Positions 1-6,862 of a stretch of DNA of 14,254 bases are shown here, one piece after another. Under the pieces are notes generated by a model, which saw only the letters and a program-made list of their open reading frames with translations, searched no databases and was not told where the DNA came from. Where the stretch lies: positions 1-14,254 of the forward strand of contig CACYDE010000287.1 in the NCBI GenBank assembly GCA_902773045.1. The letters are read 5' to 3'. The stretch is from an uncultured Ruminococcus sp. (GTDB lineage Bacteria; Bacillota; Clostridia; Oscillospirales; Acutalibacteraceae). The position numbers and the translations under genes are program-made. Position 1 is the first letter of the stretch. Every line of letters begins with the position of its first letter.

Positions 1-2
1 GT

Positions 3-118
3 CGCTGACGCAGCAAATCAGTGTAGAAAATAAACTGCCCTCAGCGAAATCAGACTAACTGAGATAAGCGAAAAAATAATAATAAATCATAAACAAATAA
101 AACTTTCCCGGTACAAGA
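3..118 (-). repeat. Partial copy of a dispersed element (inverted relative to 8727-8843)
   Basis: Positions 3-118 match the reverse complement of about 8727-8843 at roughly 85-90% by eye. Shared runs include AACTGCCCTCAGCGAAATCA and ACTAACTGAGATAAGCGAAA. The match stops at about 118, where another repeat (122-207) begins, so this copy looks truncated there; its other end reaches the window edge. The fuller copy at 8657-8930 has terminal inverted repeats, which suggests that this is a remnant of a small non-autonomous element. No convincing gene lies in 1-297. Confidence 0.75.
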
Positions 119-121
119 ACA

Positions 122-207
122 AAGAACCCGAAAGCCCCCTTTTCCTCGAGGGAAAGGGGGGCCATGGGTATGGGTGACGACAATAGCTTTGATCGAAGAA
201 CAAGCTT
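122..207. repeat. Left arm of an inverted repeat pair with 2797-2871, containing a GC-rich hairpin
   Basis: Read on the minus strand, this stretch matches 2797-2871 read on the plus strand. Shared blocks include AAGCTT, GATCAAAGCT, TCGTCACCCATACCC and the hairpin. The hairpin runs from CCCCCTTT (135-142) through a TCGA loop to AAAGGGGG (153-160). The two arms enclose the RNase H remnant, the lipoprotein, the membrane protein and the HTH gene. Such hairpins are common intergenic repeats in ruminococci; here the tail is not T-rich, so a terminator role is unproven. Confidence 0.7.
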
Positions 208-277
208 GGATTCGACAGCGAAAACTATTCTTTACATCAACAACATATGATAGACTCTGCAATCATTGTAATTCCGA

Positions 278-295
278 GTATGGGAAGTTTGAGTA
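278..295 (+). repeat. Diverged copy of the TATGTGGGAAGTTTAAG boundary motif
   Basis: The sequence reads GTATGGGAAGTTTGAGTAA, which differs from the consensus at a few positions. It lies just beyond the 3' end of the RNase H remnant. See the copies at 2994, 8640, 12246 and 14147. Confidence 0.5.
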
Positions 296-297
296 AT

Positions 298-646
298 TTA
301 TATTTCAAGACCTTTGGTCTGTCTTGTCTGTTCCCGTGTTATCTCAAAAAGATATTTTCCTTGTTCGACTTTAAAGTCTATCACCGCAATTTCGTCATAT
401 CCTACCTCGCTTACAAGACCTACCGAGTATTTTGCGATAAGGTCGGCTTTTTCGTTTTCCTCAATACCCGTATGAGCATTGACTCTCGTGAATTCCGTAA
501 TCACATCGCTGTTATTTACAAAATCGGCATACCCCTTCGTTGCGGTCTTATTGGACTTCCATTCACCCTTCACCCACGCGCCTACGCCTTCATATATCGT
601 GATAAATATGAACGCTGCTGATACCGAGCATATCGGCATATTTGGT
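298..646 (-). pseudogene. Decayed ribonuclease HI (C-terminal fragment with a frameshift)
   Basis: The reading frame that opens at 639 encodes a segment with the C-terminal signature of bacterial RNase HI: EGVGAWVKGEWKSNK, then FTRVNAHTGIEENEKADLIA. The latter carries the conserved His-x-Gly and Asn-Glu-x-x-Asp of the last active-site helix. In the frame one base away, 610-596 reads VHIYHD, which is the preceding family strand (usually written IYYDYEG). The two join as VHIYHD-YEGVGAW if one extra A at about 595 is removed, so there is a clear frameshift. The N-terminal half, including the first catalytic Asp and Glu and any viroplasmin-type domain, is absent upstream. An AGGGG sequence before 639 could fortuitously allow translation of a 113-residue product, but it could not form a complete active site. 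In intact relatives the enzyme degrades RNA in RNA-DNA hybrids. The identification rests on motif recognition. Confidence 0.72.
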
Positions 647-709
647 ACCCCTGCTCTATTTGTTTATGAGATCAAGGTATTTTCCTTCTCGAAAAAATAT
701 ATGGTAAAT

Positions 710-742
710 CAAGCCGAACGTCATGAAAAGGTGCTCGGCTTG
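710..742 (-). terminator. Possible terminator of the lipoprotein operon
   Basis: CAAGCCGA (710-717) and TCGGCTTG (735-742) form a perfect 8 bp stem with a 17-base loop, 14 bases past the lipoprotein stop on the minus strand. T-rich sequence follows only after a gap (TTGATTTACC, then a T6 run near 691-696). It is therefore a weak or non-canonical intrinsic terminator. Confidence 0.4.
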
Positions 743-755
743 AAGTGAGTTTAAT

Positions 756-1916
756 TTATTGCTCGACAGTATTTTCGTAAGCGTACTCGGCAATGTTCTT
801 TGTAACACAGTCGTTAAACATACTATCAAGGTCTGCATATCCCGTGTATGTATAGAAGCTTACCGAACCCCATGAATACTTTCCGTATGCGCTCTTGACC
901 GTCGTGCTGTAGGGGCTTGGCATTTCAACGCCGCTGAGATTTACGGAGCAGGTGCCGTCCGGCAGGACCATGATATTCTCGAAGCGGCAGTAGGTGTAGT
1001 AAGTTTCCTCGCCCGTTTCTGCCTTTGTGTCACTGTTTGCACCTGCCTTTACTCCCGTTACACTCGAGGTGTTCTTGTAAACGCAGTAAAGTATGTTGCA
1101 GTTTGAGGTCGAAAAGCCGTCCTTCGGAGTAAGGAAATAATAGCCCAGGAACTCGGACTTTTTAAGCGAATTGCCCTCTGCCCATGTTGCCGCTGAAGCA
1201 GTGATACTGTCGTTAGACTGGCTCTTCATCTTGTCCTTCGTTTCGTCGGGAATATCGTCAAGCTTCATAGCATAGCTTGCCAAGCCTTCGACCGTGTACT
1301 CATTTTCCGTTTTGGAAAACACCTTGCCATGTTCGGCGGCGTATTCGCTCATGCCATAACTCGGTTCGGCAGTAACCGTCACTTTATCTCCGTTTGAAAG
1401 CCCGGAGCTTTTATCCGCTGTAAATGTAATATCCGACTGCTCCGACGAAATTACGACAGAACCGTTCGGTGAAATGCCGTCAAAGCTCACCTTTACACCC
1501 TCAAACGGGTCAAACTCCTCAACCTTTTCAAGCCCCTCGACCGTCACCGTAACAGGCTCGCCTACGAGGTCAAATGCGTAATCATCGGCAAGACTGTCTA
1601 TTTTCGGTGTAATCGTAACGGTATCGCCGTTAGAAAGGTTTTCACTCGGCTCGATATCGTAATCAACCGTCATTTCAAGAGCGTATTCGATCTGCTCTAT
1701 CTGCTCGCTCGTAACACTTTTCGCCTTGCTGTAGTAATCCTGCACATCGCTTATCCAGCCATACTCGTTTTCAATCTCACACTCGCCGTAGCCGTCGCTG
1801 CCCTTGAAATTGACCTCCATTGTCTTTGTTACGTCAAACGATCTTCTGCCGCAGGCGGTCAAAGCAGCGCTTGCTGTTATCGCCGCAAGGGCTATAGATA
1901 TAATTTGCTTTTTCAT
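756..1916 (-). CDS. Surface lipoprotein with duplicated beta-rich domain
   Basis: A 386-residue protein. The N terminus is a typical lipoprotein signal: MKK, a hydrophobic stretch over about residues 4-20, then the lipobox LTAC with the lipidated Cys at 22, so the mature protein should be anchored to the outer face of the membrane. Two related segments follow, about 29-130 and 137-213. Each has F-x-G-x-x-G near its start, a central L-S-N-G-D-x-V-T-[IV]-T strand (94-103 and 173-182) and an ending of V-x-V-E-G-L or Y-T-V-E-G-L. They look like tandem beta-sandwich repeats. The C-terminal third (about 240-386) is a separate region rich in Tyr, Ser and Gly with several Cys (273, 278, 310, 323, 370). 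AGGGAGG lies 8 bases before the ATG. It follows the membrane-protein gene by 21 bases, so the two are probably co-transcribed. I do not recognise a specific function; surface binding or envelope sensing is possible. Repeat and lipoprotein calls are firm; function is unknown. Confidence 0.85.
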   Translation of the reverse strand: MKKQIISIALAAITASAALTACGRRSFDVTKTMEVNFKGSDGYGECEIENEYGWISDVQDYYSKAKSVTSEQIEQIEYALEMTVDYDIEPSENLSNGDTVTITPKIDSLADDYAFDLVGEPVTVTVEGLEKVEEFDPFEGVKVSFDGISPNGSVVISSEQSDITFTADKSSGLSNGDKVTVTAEPSYGMSEYAAEHGKVFSKTENEYTVEGLASYAMKLDDIPDETKDKMKSQSNDSITASAATWAEGNSLKKSEFLGYYFLTPKDGFSTSNCNILYCVYKNTSSVTGVKAGANSDTKAETGEETYYTYCRFENIMVLPDGTCSVNLSGVEMPSPYSTTVKSAYGKYSWGSVSFYTYTGYADLDSMFNDCVTKNIAEYAYENTVEQ

Positions 1917-1937
1917 TGTTCATTCCTCCCTATTCTG

Positions 1938-2357
1938 TTACTGTATATCCGTTGTCTGTGTATACTGCGGAGCTGCTTCCACGCTCGGTGTTTTGTCTTT
2001 CTTTTTCATAATTAGATACTTTACAAGATCGACCAGCATAAAGATCCAACCGCCGAAGGTGGGAATAAGAAGTATAAGCAGTAAAAATGCAATCCACCCT
2101 GCAAAGGGGATATAAAGAAGAACCTTTAGCTTTGCGAAAATAACGTCAATATGCGAAAATCCGGGGAGAAATCCACCCACTATGAGCGCCACAAGTATCC
2201 CCTGCAAAAAAGCTTCGTTTGCCGTTTTCGCCAAAGCGTGACTGCCGAACACAAAATGATCCACGATTACCGCTATGTAAATAATAGCGCTGATAACCAA
2301 AAATACTATTGCAACTATTCCTCTGACTTTTGTCACTTTTCTTTGCTCGATATCCAT
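1938..2357 (-). CDS. Small multi-pass membrane protein of unknown function
   Basis: A 139-residue protein with hydrophobic segments at about 13-33, 50-66, 78-97 and 99-116, and a short basic then polar C-terminal tail (MKKKDK, then a Gln/Thr-rich end). The start is supported by TTGGAGG 7 bases before the ATG. It is the first gene of a two-gene unit with the lipoprotein (21-base gap) and is expressed from the strong promoter at 2447-2476. The segments around 60-100 (GGFLPGF, PFAGWIAFLLLI, PTFGGWIFML) resemble superinfection-immunity or YqaE-like small membrane proteins with Gly/Pro-broken helices, but I cannot place it in a family with confidence. The pairing suggests that the lipoprotein and this protein work together at the membrane; that is inference. 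Confidence 0.75.
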   Translation of the reverse strand: MDIEQRKVTKVRGIVAIVFLVISAIIYIAVIVDHFVFGSHALAKTANEAFLQGILVALIVGGFLPGFSHIDVIFAKLKVLLYIPFAGWIAFLLLILLIPTFGGWIFMLVDLVKYLIMKKKDKTPSVEAAPQYTQTTDIQ

Positions 2358-2446
2358 AATTGTTCCTCCAAAAATATTATTACAAGTACGTGAGATCAGT
2401 TGAAGGTATTAAACCATCATGATCAATACACAGAACTGACATAAGA

Positions 2447-2476
2447 AGTATAGCGCAAATAAGTTACAGCTGTCAA
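2447..2476 (-). promoter_or_regulatory. Promoter of the membrane protein-lipoprotein unit
   Basis: On the minus strand, TTGACA (2476-2471) is followed after 18 bases by TATACT (2452-2447). This is close to a consensus vegetative (sigma-A) promoter and points at the ATG at 2357, leaving a leader of about 80 bases. Confidence 0.7.
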
Positions 2477-2487
2477 TAGTTACAGCT
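2462..2487. promoter_or_regulatory. Operator candidate: two direct AGTTACAGCT repeats over the -35 region
   Basis: AGTTACAGCT occurs at 2462-2471 and again at 2478-2487, start to start 16 bases apart. The copies flank and touch the TTGACA box of the minus-strand promoter. The divergent gene next door encodes a small HTH regulator, so these repeats are a natural candidate binding site. The repeats are seen; the binding is inferred. Confidence 0.45.
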
Positions 2488-2560
2488 AATTTTTATTTTA
2501 ACTTTTACATATTTCGATGATGATATAAGATTATAATATATTTATGAAAGGTTGATTGGA

Positions 2561-2797
2561 ATGGGACAAATCATTATCAAACTCGAGGAATACCGCAAAG
2601 CGAACAGCGTCAGCAAGTACAGCATAATCAAAAACTGCGGTGTGAGCGCCACGCAGCTCAACAGCTACTGCAACAATAAAATAACACGGGTCGATCTGCC
2701 CGTGCTTGCTCGTATATGCGATTATTTATGCTGTGAAATTTCCGATTTGCTCGAATATGTTCCGGACGAACCGGAGAAGGGATCGGAACACGACTAA
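2561..2797 (+). CDS. Small Cro/CI-type HTH transcriptional regulator (HTH_26-like)
   Basis: A 78-residue protein that is almost only a DNA-binding domain. Helices can be placed at about 2-15, 18-26 (SKYSIIKNC), 29-38 (recognition helix, SATQLNSYCN), 46-56 (LPVLARICDYL) and 60-66 (ISDLLEY). This is the order seen in the short Cro/C1-type HTH_26 proteins, with the typical ending C-D-x-L-x-C-x-[IP]-x-D-L-L-E-Y. The ATG at 2561 was chosen over the in-frame TTG at 2552 because GAAAGG ends at 2551, giving 9 bases to the ATG and none to the TTG. It is divergent from the membrane protein-lipoprotein unit and may control it and itself through the direct repeats at 2462-2487. No obvious promoter with good spacing was found; TATAAT at 2532-2537 is a possible -10. 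Confidence 0.85.
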   Translation: MGQIIIKLEEYRKANSVSKYSIIKNCGVSATQLNSYCNNKITRVDLPVLARICDYLCCEISDLLEYVPDEPEKGSEHD

Positions 2798-2871
2798 AGC
2801 TTATTCTCAGATCAAAGCTTTATCGTCACCCATACCCCCTTTCTCTCGAAGGAAAGGGGGCTTCCGGGTTA
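2797..2871. repeat. Right arm of an inverted repeat pair with 122-207, with hairpin
   Basis: Matches the reverse complement of 122-207. The arm contains a 9 bp hairpin, CCCCCTTTC (2835-2843) with GAAAGGGGG (2852-2860). It starts at the stop of the HTH gene, so it may also act as that gene's transcript end, although no T-run follows directly. Confidence 0.7.
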
Positions 2872-2919
2872 GAAGGCTTCGCCCTCTAACCCATCGGGGA
2901 TATCGCCCCGAATCCATTC
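2866..2919. repeat. Two adjacent GC-rich hairpins
   Basis: GGGTTAGA (2866-2873) pairs with TCTAACCC (2885-2892) around an AGGCTTCGCCC loop that can also pair internally. Next to it TCGGGG and CCCCGA flank ATATCG (about 2894-2911). This is a compact double-palindrome intergenic repeat lying between the convergent HTH and histidine kinase genes; it may terminate either transcript. Confidence 0.5.
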
Positions 2920-2993
2920 AATTAAACCTGTTACTCAAAACTCTATTTGAAGTCCTTAAAACACAGTTTCGATAAGAATAGATAGCTAATTAA

Positions 2994-3013
2994 TATGTGG
3001 GAAGTTTAAGTAA
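2994..3013 (+). repeat. Copy of the TATGTGGGAAGTTTAAG boundary motif
   Basis: TATGTGGGAAGTTTAAGTAA lies between the block ending with the HTH gene and the stop of the histidine kinase. The first 17 bases are identical to the copy at 8640. Confidence 0.7.
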
Positions 3014-3025
3014 ATAATTTATGAA

Positions 3026-4453
3026 CTATTTTTCCGGATCGACAGTATCCTGATCGGTATCTTCGGTCTTTTCTGTTTCATCATAGGTCAAAGGCAGAAC
3101 AAGTGAGATCCTCGTTCCGATATTTTCATAGCTCAGAAGCTCAAAATATCCGTTATGTTTTTCGGCGATCCATTTGGCGATCGAAAGCCCGAGTCCCGAA
3201 CCGCCGTTCTGACGGTTTCTCGCCGGATCGCTTCTATAGAAACGTTCGAAGATCTTGTCGGCGTCCTCGCTCTTTATTCCTATTCCGTAATCCTGTACCT
3301 CGATCGAAAAAGAATTTTCGTCTTTTTTCTGGAGTCTGAGAATGATGTCCGTTCCCTCGGCAGAATACTTTATCGCATTGTCAACAAGTATCCTCAGACA
3401 TTGTTTCAAAAGCGAAGCGTCCGCCTTTGAAGTTATGTCCGCTCTCAGATCAAGACGAAACTCATGGGTGGCGTCTATCATCACAAACTCATCGTAGATA
3501 TCACAAAGCAGTTGATTGATGTTGATTTTTTCAATTCTGAGAACTGTCCTTCCGCTGTCGCCTCTCGCAAGAAACAACAGATTCTCAACAAGACGGTTCA
3601 TATTTTCGGCTTCACTTTTTATTGATATTATTGATTCGTTGAGAATTTCTTTATCCTCTCTTCCCCAACGATCAAGCATATTCGCATACCCCTGAATTAC
3701 CGCGATCGGAGTTCTCAGTTCATGGGCTGCGTCGGAAACAAATCGTATCTGACTTTTATAGGAATTTCTCGTTCTTTCAAGGAGGTCGTTGATGGCGTCC
3801 TCCATTCCTATAAACTCCGTTTTTCCGGTATGAATTTTCTGATCCGGCTTATTCGGTGAAAGATTGTTTATTGCGTCCTGAAGAGTGGCAAATTCCTCAC
3901 TCGTCAGATCAACGTTTTTAAGAGCTTTTGTCGCTTGAGTCATTGTGTAAAGAGGTTTAAGCTTTCTGTTGATTTTTATAGGTATTATAAGGCACTGGAC
4001 AAGAAAAACAATTATCTGAACCGCAGCTATCAACGATAATGTCACAAACAAAAATTCACCGTAGTGCCCCATCAAAAAGCTTCGGCTCTCCCCCGAAGCA
4101 TTGTAAACTACAAGCTTAAGTCCAACAAAGAATTCGCGCAGTCCGCTGCCTTCGGAAAGAAAAGCGATCCTCCCCCATTTCGTCAAGCTTCCGTTCACCG
4201 TCATTTCGGCGTTATAAACGAATGCGCCCATCAATAAGACAATATATGCTATATCAAAAAAAAGTTTTCCGAAAAACTTTTCCGTCAGCTTTTCAAAAAT
4301 GAACTGAACAGCTATCGAGCGCGGCTTCACATTCGATCGGGTTTTTTCTTTTTCGGATACTTTCTTTTTATTAGTATCTTCTTTTTCAAAATTTTTATCC
4401 TCATCGGACCAAACCTTTTTTTCGTTCCCGATTTCAATCTTCTTTGACGACAT
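3026..4453 (-). CDS. Two-component sensor histidine kinase
   Basis: A 475-residue membrane kinase that autophosphorylates and passes phosphate to the response regulator encoded just upstream. An unusually long, charged Lys/Glu-rich cytoplasmic N-terminal tail (about 1-45) precedes TM1 (about 64-81). A short extracytoplasmic loop of about 50 residues (82-133) and TM2 (about 134-157) follow. The HisKA helix has the phosphoacceptor His244 in HELRTP. The ATPase domain shows the N box NAIKYS (359-364), G1 box DYGIGI (388-393), F box FERFYR (402-407) and G2 box GSGLGLSIA (418-426). The C terminus is acidic. No convincing HAMP sequence was seen. The ATG at 4453 has GAGGTG six bases upstream; a GTG nine bases earlier lacks room for a ribosome site. 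The gene overlaps the regulator by 20 bases, so the two are translationally linked. The stimulus is unknown; the small loop suggests membrane or cell-wall sensing. Confidence 0.95.
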   Translation of the reverse strand: MSSKKIEIGNEKKVWSDEDKNFEKEDTNKKKVSEKEKTRSNVKPRSIAVQFIFEKLTEKFFGKLFFDIAYIVLLMGAFVYNAEMTVNGSLTKWGRIAFLSEGSGLREFFVGLKLVVYNASGESRSFLMGHYGEFLFVTLSLIAAVQIIVFLVQCLIIPIKINRKLKPLYTMTQATKALKNVDLTSEEFATLQDAINNLSPNKPDQKIHTGKTEFIGMEDAINDLLERTRNSYKSQIRFVSDAAHELRTPIAVIQGYANMLDRWGREDKEILNESIISIKSEAENMNRLVENLLFLARGDSGRTVLRIEKININQLLCDIYDEFVMIDATHEFRLDLRADITSKADASLLKQCLRILVDNAIKYSAEGTDIILRLQKKDENSFSIEVQDYGIGIKSEDADKIFERFYRSDPARNRQNGGSGLGLSIAKWIAEKHNGYFELLSYENIGTRISLVLPLTYDETEKTEDTDQDTVDPEK

Positions 4454-5114
4454 ATCCCACACCTCTGACGGTCGTGATAATTTTGACGTTAAATTTCTCG
4501 TCTATTTTCTGACGAAGATATCTTACGTAAACGTCAACAACATTCGTTTCTCCGATGTAATCGTAGCCCCAGACATTTTCAAGCAGCGTATCTCTTGACA
4601 TGACGATGTTTTTGTTTTTTATCAGCGCCTGCAAAAGCGAGAATTCTTTTGCGGTAAGCTCCACCGGAACTCCGTTGTAAGTAACTTTAAAACGGCTGCT
4701 GTCAAGAGTCAGACCGCTGCAATGAAGAACGGTGCTTTTGTTTTCGGAATCGGAAGAATTTTTTCTCAGCGTAACGCGAATGCGCGCAAGAAGTTCTTCG
4801 ATCGCAAACGGCTTCGTGATATAATCGTCTGCTCCCATATCAAGTCCGGAAACCTTATCCATGACCGCGTCACGTGCAGTAAGCATTATTACAGGGACAT
4901 CGGAGCTGCGTCTTATCCTTCTGAGGATCTCTATTCCGTTTATTCCGGGAAGCATGATATCGAGAAGAATAAGATCGTAACTACCGCTTTCCGCAAGTTC
5001 AAGTCCGCGTCTTCCGTCAAAAGCCTTTTCCACTTCGTAGCCCTCGTGCTTCAATTCAAGCTCCACGAACCTTGCAATCTTTTCTTCGTCTTCCACAATA
5101 AGTATTTTCTGCAT
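4434..5114 (-). CDS. OmpR/PhoB-family response regulator
   Basis: A 226-residue DNA-binding regulator. The receiver domain (1-115) has the acidic pocket Glu8-Asp9, phosphoacceptor Asp52 in LILLDIMLPG, Thr79 in MLTA and Lys101 in TKPF. The winged-helix domain (about 125-224) has the usual VELTAKEFSLLQALI start and the ending TTVRGVGYVV. It is complete and of normal family length. AGGTG lies 6 bases before the ATG. It is the partner of the overlapping kinase gene. It sits 70 bases downstream of the methyltransferase on the same strand; that gap holds no clear terminator or promoter, so it could be read from the operon upstream. Sequence style is nearest to ArlR/CsrR-like regulators of Firmicutes; targets cannot be read from the sequence. 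Confidence 0.95.
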   Translation of the reverse strand: MQKILIVEDEEKIARFVELELKHEGYEVEKAFDGRRGLELAESGSYDLILLDIMLPGINGIEILRRIRRSSDVPVIMLTARDAVMDKVSGLDMGADDYITKPFAIEELLARIRVTLRKNSSDSENKSTVLHCSGLTLDSSRFKVTYNGVPVELTAKEFSLLQALIKNKNIVMSRDTLLENVWGYDYIGETNVVDVYVRYLRQKIDEKFNVKIITTVRGVGYVVKED

Positions 5115-5184
5115 AATTCACACCTGCTTTTTCCTTATCCATGACGTACTTCAAGATATGCCGATATTGACAGCAAGAACCGTA

Positions 5185-5973
5185 TCACAGTCTCCTTAAC
5201 TCTGTCAACGCCATATAATGTAAAATTTCAAATTCATCGGGTGCGATTTTATCAAGCAAATTCAAATGCTCGATCTCCCATTCCGCAAGCTCTCCGTCAT
5301 TCAAAGAGGCTCCGACTCCGCGGCAGGCCTTCATTCTCCCGTGCCATTTTTCCTTTGTGAAGGGCACGTTTGTACGCTGCTCTTCATGTGATACGATCTC
5401 AAAATAATCGAAGAAACAATCCGGAATATCTATCGGCTTCAATGTTTCTCCGGCTCCGTTCCAACCCGGACTGTACTTTAAGACGAGTTTCTCACTCTCT
5501 CCGGCGATCTCATCTTCAAACGGCAGCCACGCCATATACAAAACAAGCAGTCTGCCGTCTTTTTTCAGAACATTATAAAGTTTCGGGGCGACAGTCTGAT
5601 GGTCAAAATACCAAAAACACTGACATGCTGTGACAACATCAAAACTTTCATTCGGAAAAACAATGTCTTCCGTCGGCGAGACAATATATTTTATATCCAT
5701 TCCGCTCTCTTCGGAAAGCCGGACTGCCTGAGAAATCTGATTTTCGGAAATATCCACACCCGTCCATTCCGCACCGTATCTGTAGAGATTTCTCGGCAGC
5801 ACTCCCGTCCCTGTTCCGAGATCAAGAACCTTCTGCCCTTTCATGCACAATCTGCGTTCGATTATTTTTTTGTAGAATTCATCGGGATAGATATCCCTGA
5901 ACCTTGCATAATCCTCCGATATTCTTCCCCAATCAAAAGCTTTTCCGTTATCTATTTTTGCGTTTACCTGCAT
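5185..5973 (-). CDS. Class I SAM-dependent methyltransferase
   Basis: A 262-residue cytosolic protein of the Methyltransf_11/25 type. Motif I is VLDLGTGTG (49-57), the glycine-rich SAM loop. The acidic residue ending strand 2 is Asp74 in GVDIS. Motif IV is FDVVTACQCFWYFD (111-124), and the next strand is DGRLLVLYMAWLPF (139-152). The C-terminal half (about 155-262) is a lid rich in Trp, Glu and His that probably recognises the acceptor, which resembles small-molecule methyltransferases annotated only as generic. The N-terminal AFDWGRISEDYARFRDIYP is typical of the family. GAGGAAGG lies 9 bases before the ATG and overlaps the stop of the lipase gene (15-base gap), so the two are in one operon. 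Substrate unknown; a lipid or cell-envelope compound would fit the lipase neighbour, but that is inference. Confidence 0.92.
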   Translation of the reverse strand: MQVNAKIDNGKAFDWGRISEDYARFRDIYPDEFYKKIIERRLCMKGQKVLDLGTGTGVLPRNLYRYGAEWTGVDISENQISQAVRLSEESGMDIKYIVSPTEDIVFPNESFDVVTACQCFWYFDHQTVAPKLYNVLKKDGRLLVLYMAWLPFEDEIAGESEKLVLKYSPGWNGAGETLKPIDIPDCFFDYFEIVSHEEQRTNVPFTKEKWHGRMKACRGVGASLNDGELAEWEIEHLNLLDKIAPDEFEILHYMALTELRRL

Positions 5974-5988
5974 TCCTCAATTCCTTCC

Positions 5989-6792
5989 TCAGAATCCTCT
6001 TTTTTTCAGTTCCTTAAGAATATCACCGTATACTTCCGTGATATCAGAAACTCCGCTGCCTTCTCGCCCCGAAAGCTTTCTTCTTCTGAGATCGACCTCA
6101 TCGCAGTGAGAGATCCCGCGGTTTGAATTCGTCTTCACGATCCCCTTGAAGTCTCCCCATTTTGCCGAATCGGGAGTTAACAATCCATCGTTCTCTCCCT
6201 CACAAAGATACACGGCGGTGTATGGGATCATCATTATCATATCGCTTAAAGCATTATTCATTTTAAAAGCATAGCTTTGGTAGTAAACCCTCGGGTCGTC
6301 GGGATTTTGAATATTAAATTTTTCTGCGAAATCGGTTGAAAACGAAAGATACACATTGTATGCGTCAGGATTCTCGTCTCCGCACATTCTCAGCCACAGA
6401 TCCGAACATTTTCCAACAAATCTCACAAGCGGAGTGGGAAGCTTCAAAATCTTGTCCACAGTTTTTGAACCGTGATGAGGCGTGCTGACAGTTGTAAGAG
6501 AAGCGATATATCCGCCCATTCCGAGACCCGAGATCGCGTACCTCATATCAAGTCCGCCTTTCGAATGAGCGATAACATTCAATCTTTCCGAACCTGTGGT
6601 TTCCAATATTTCGTAAATTCGCTGTCTGAGACTTCTTCCGTTTTCTTCGACAGTTCCGTTGCTGTCCTGATTTCCGTAAAAAACCTCACAGCCGTGATTT
6701 TCGAAGACTTTCGGAATACGTCCCCAATAATTGATATATTTCCCGTCACGAAAGCCCATTCCGTGAACCATAAGAATAGGATACTTCAACAT
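5989..6792 (-). CDS. Alpha/beta-hydrolase, triacylglycerol lipase-like
   Basis: A 267-residue hydrolase with no signal peptide, hence probably cytosolic. The oxyanion segment is PILMVHGMGF (5-14). The nucleophile elbow is AHSKGG with Ser77. The acid is Asp202 in ENDGLLTPDSAKWG, and the catalytic His is probably His229 in GISHCDEVD. This order and the N-D-G-L-x-x-x-x-S-A-K-W-G motif are those of bacterial true lipases and the related PGAP1-like group, which cleave ester bonds in acylglycerols. The ATG at 6792 was chosen because GGTGA lies about 6 bases upstream; the ATG at 6798 has almost no spacing. It precedes the methyltransferase by 15 bases. The N-terminal H-G-M-G-F-R-D and absence of secretion suggest action on internal lipids or acylated compounds. 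Confidence 0.88.
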   Translation of the reverse strand: MLKYPILMVHGMGFRDGKYINYWGRIPKVFENHGCEVFYGNQDSNGTVEENGRSLRQRIYEILETTGSERLNVIAHSKGGLDMRYAISGLGMGGYIASLTTVSTPHHGSKTVDKILKLPTPLVRFVGKCSDLWLRMCGDENPDAYNVYLSFSTDFAEKFNIQNPDDPRVYYQSYAFKMNNALSDMIMMIPYTAVYLCEGENDGLLTPDSAKWGDFKGIVKTNSNRGISHCDEVDLRRRKLSGREGSGVSDITEVYGDILKELKKRGF

Positions 6793-6825
6793 TATCATTC
6801 ACCACAAAATGAAACAACGTAAGCC

Positions 6826-6851
6826 GTCCGACAGACAGCACCCTGTCGGAC
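6826..6851 (-). terminator. Hairpin between the second DUF4342 gene and the lipase
   Basis: A perfect 9 bp stem, GTCCGACAG (6826-6834) and CTGTCGGAC (6843-6851), with an 8-base loop, begins 11 bases after the stop of the DUF4342 gene. In the minus direction it is followed by a moderately T-rich stretch (CTTACGTTGTTTCATTTTG) rather than a clean U-tract. It is likely a full or partial terminator, or an mRNA processing/stability stem, setting lower expression of the downstream lipase-methyltransferase-two-component genes. Confidence 0.6.
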
Positions 6852-6862
6852 AGCTCTATTCA

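Noticed and set aside
122..162. GC-rich hairpin as an intrinsic terminator
   Set aside because: No T-run follows on either side and the same hairpin recurs as part of a dispersed repeat, so it was annotated as a repeat.
247..621. Plus-strand frame of 124 codons
   Set aside because: It is antisense to the RNase H remnant, whose minus-strand motifs explain the region better.
2706..2975. Plus-strand frame running out of the HTH gene into the hairpin repeats
   Set aside because: It is out of frame with the HTH gene and mostly translates palindromic repeats.
4454..4462. Earlier GTG start for the histidine kinase
   Set aside because: The ribosome site would be only one or two bases from it; the ATG at 4453 has proper spacing.
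5599..6126. Plus-strand frame of 175 codons across the lipase-methyltransferase junction
   Set aside because: It is antisense to two well-supported genes and its product is Arg/Ser/Phe-rich nonsense.
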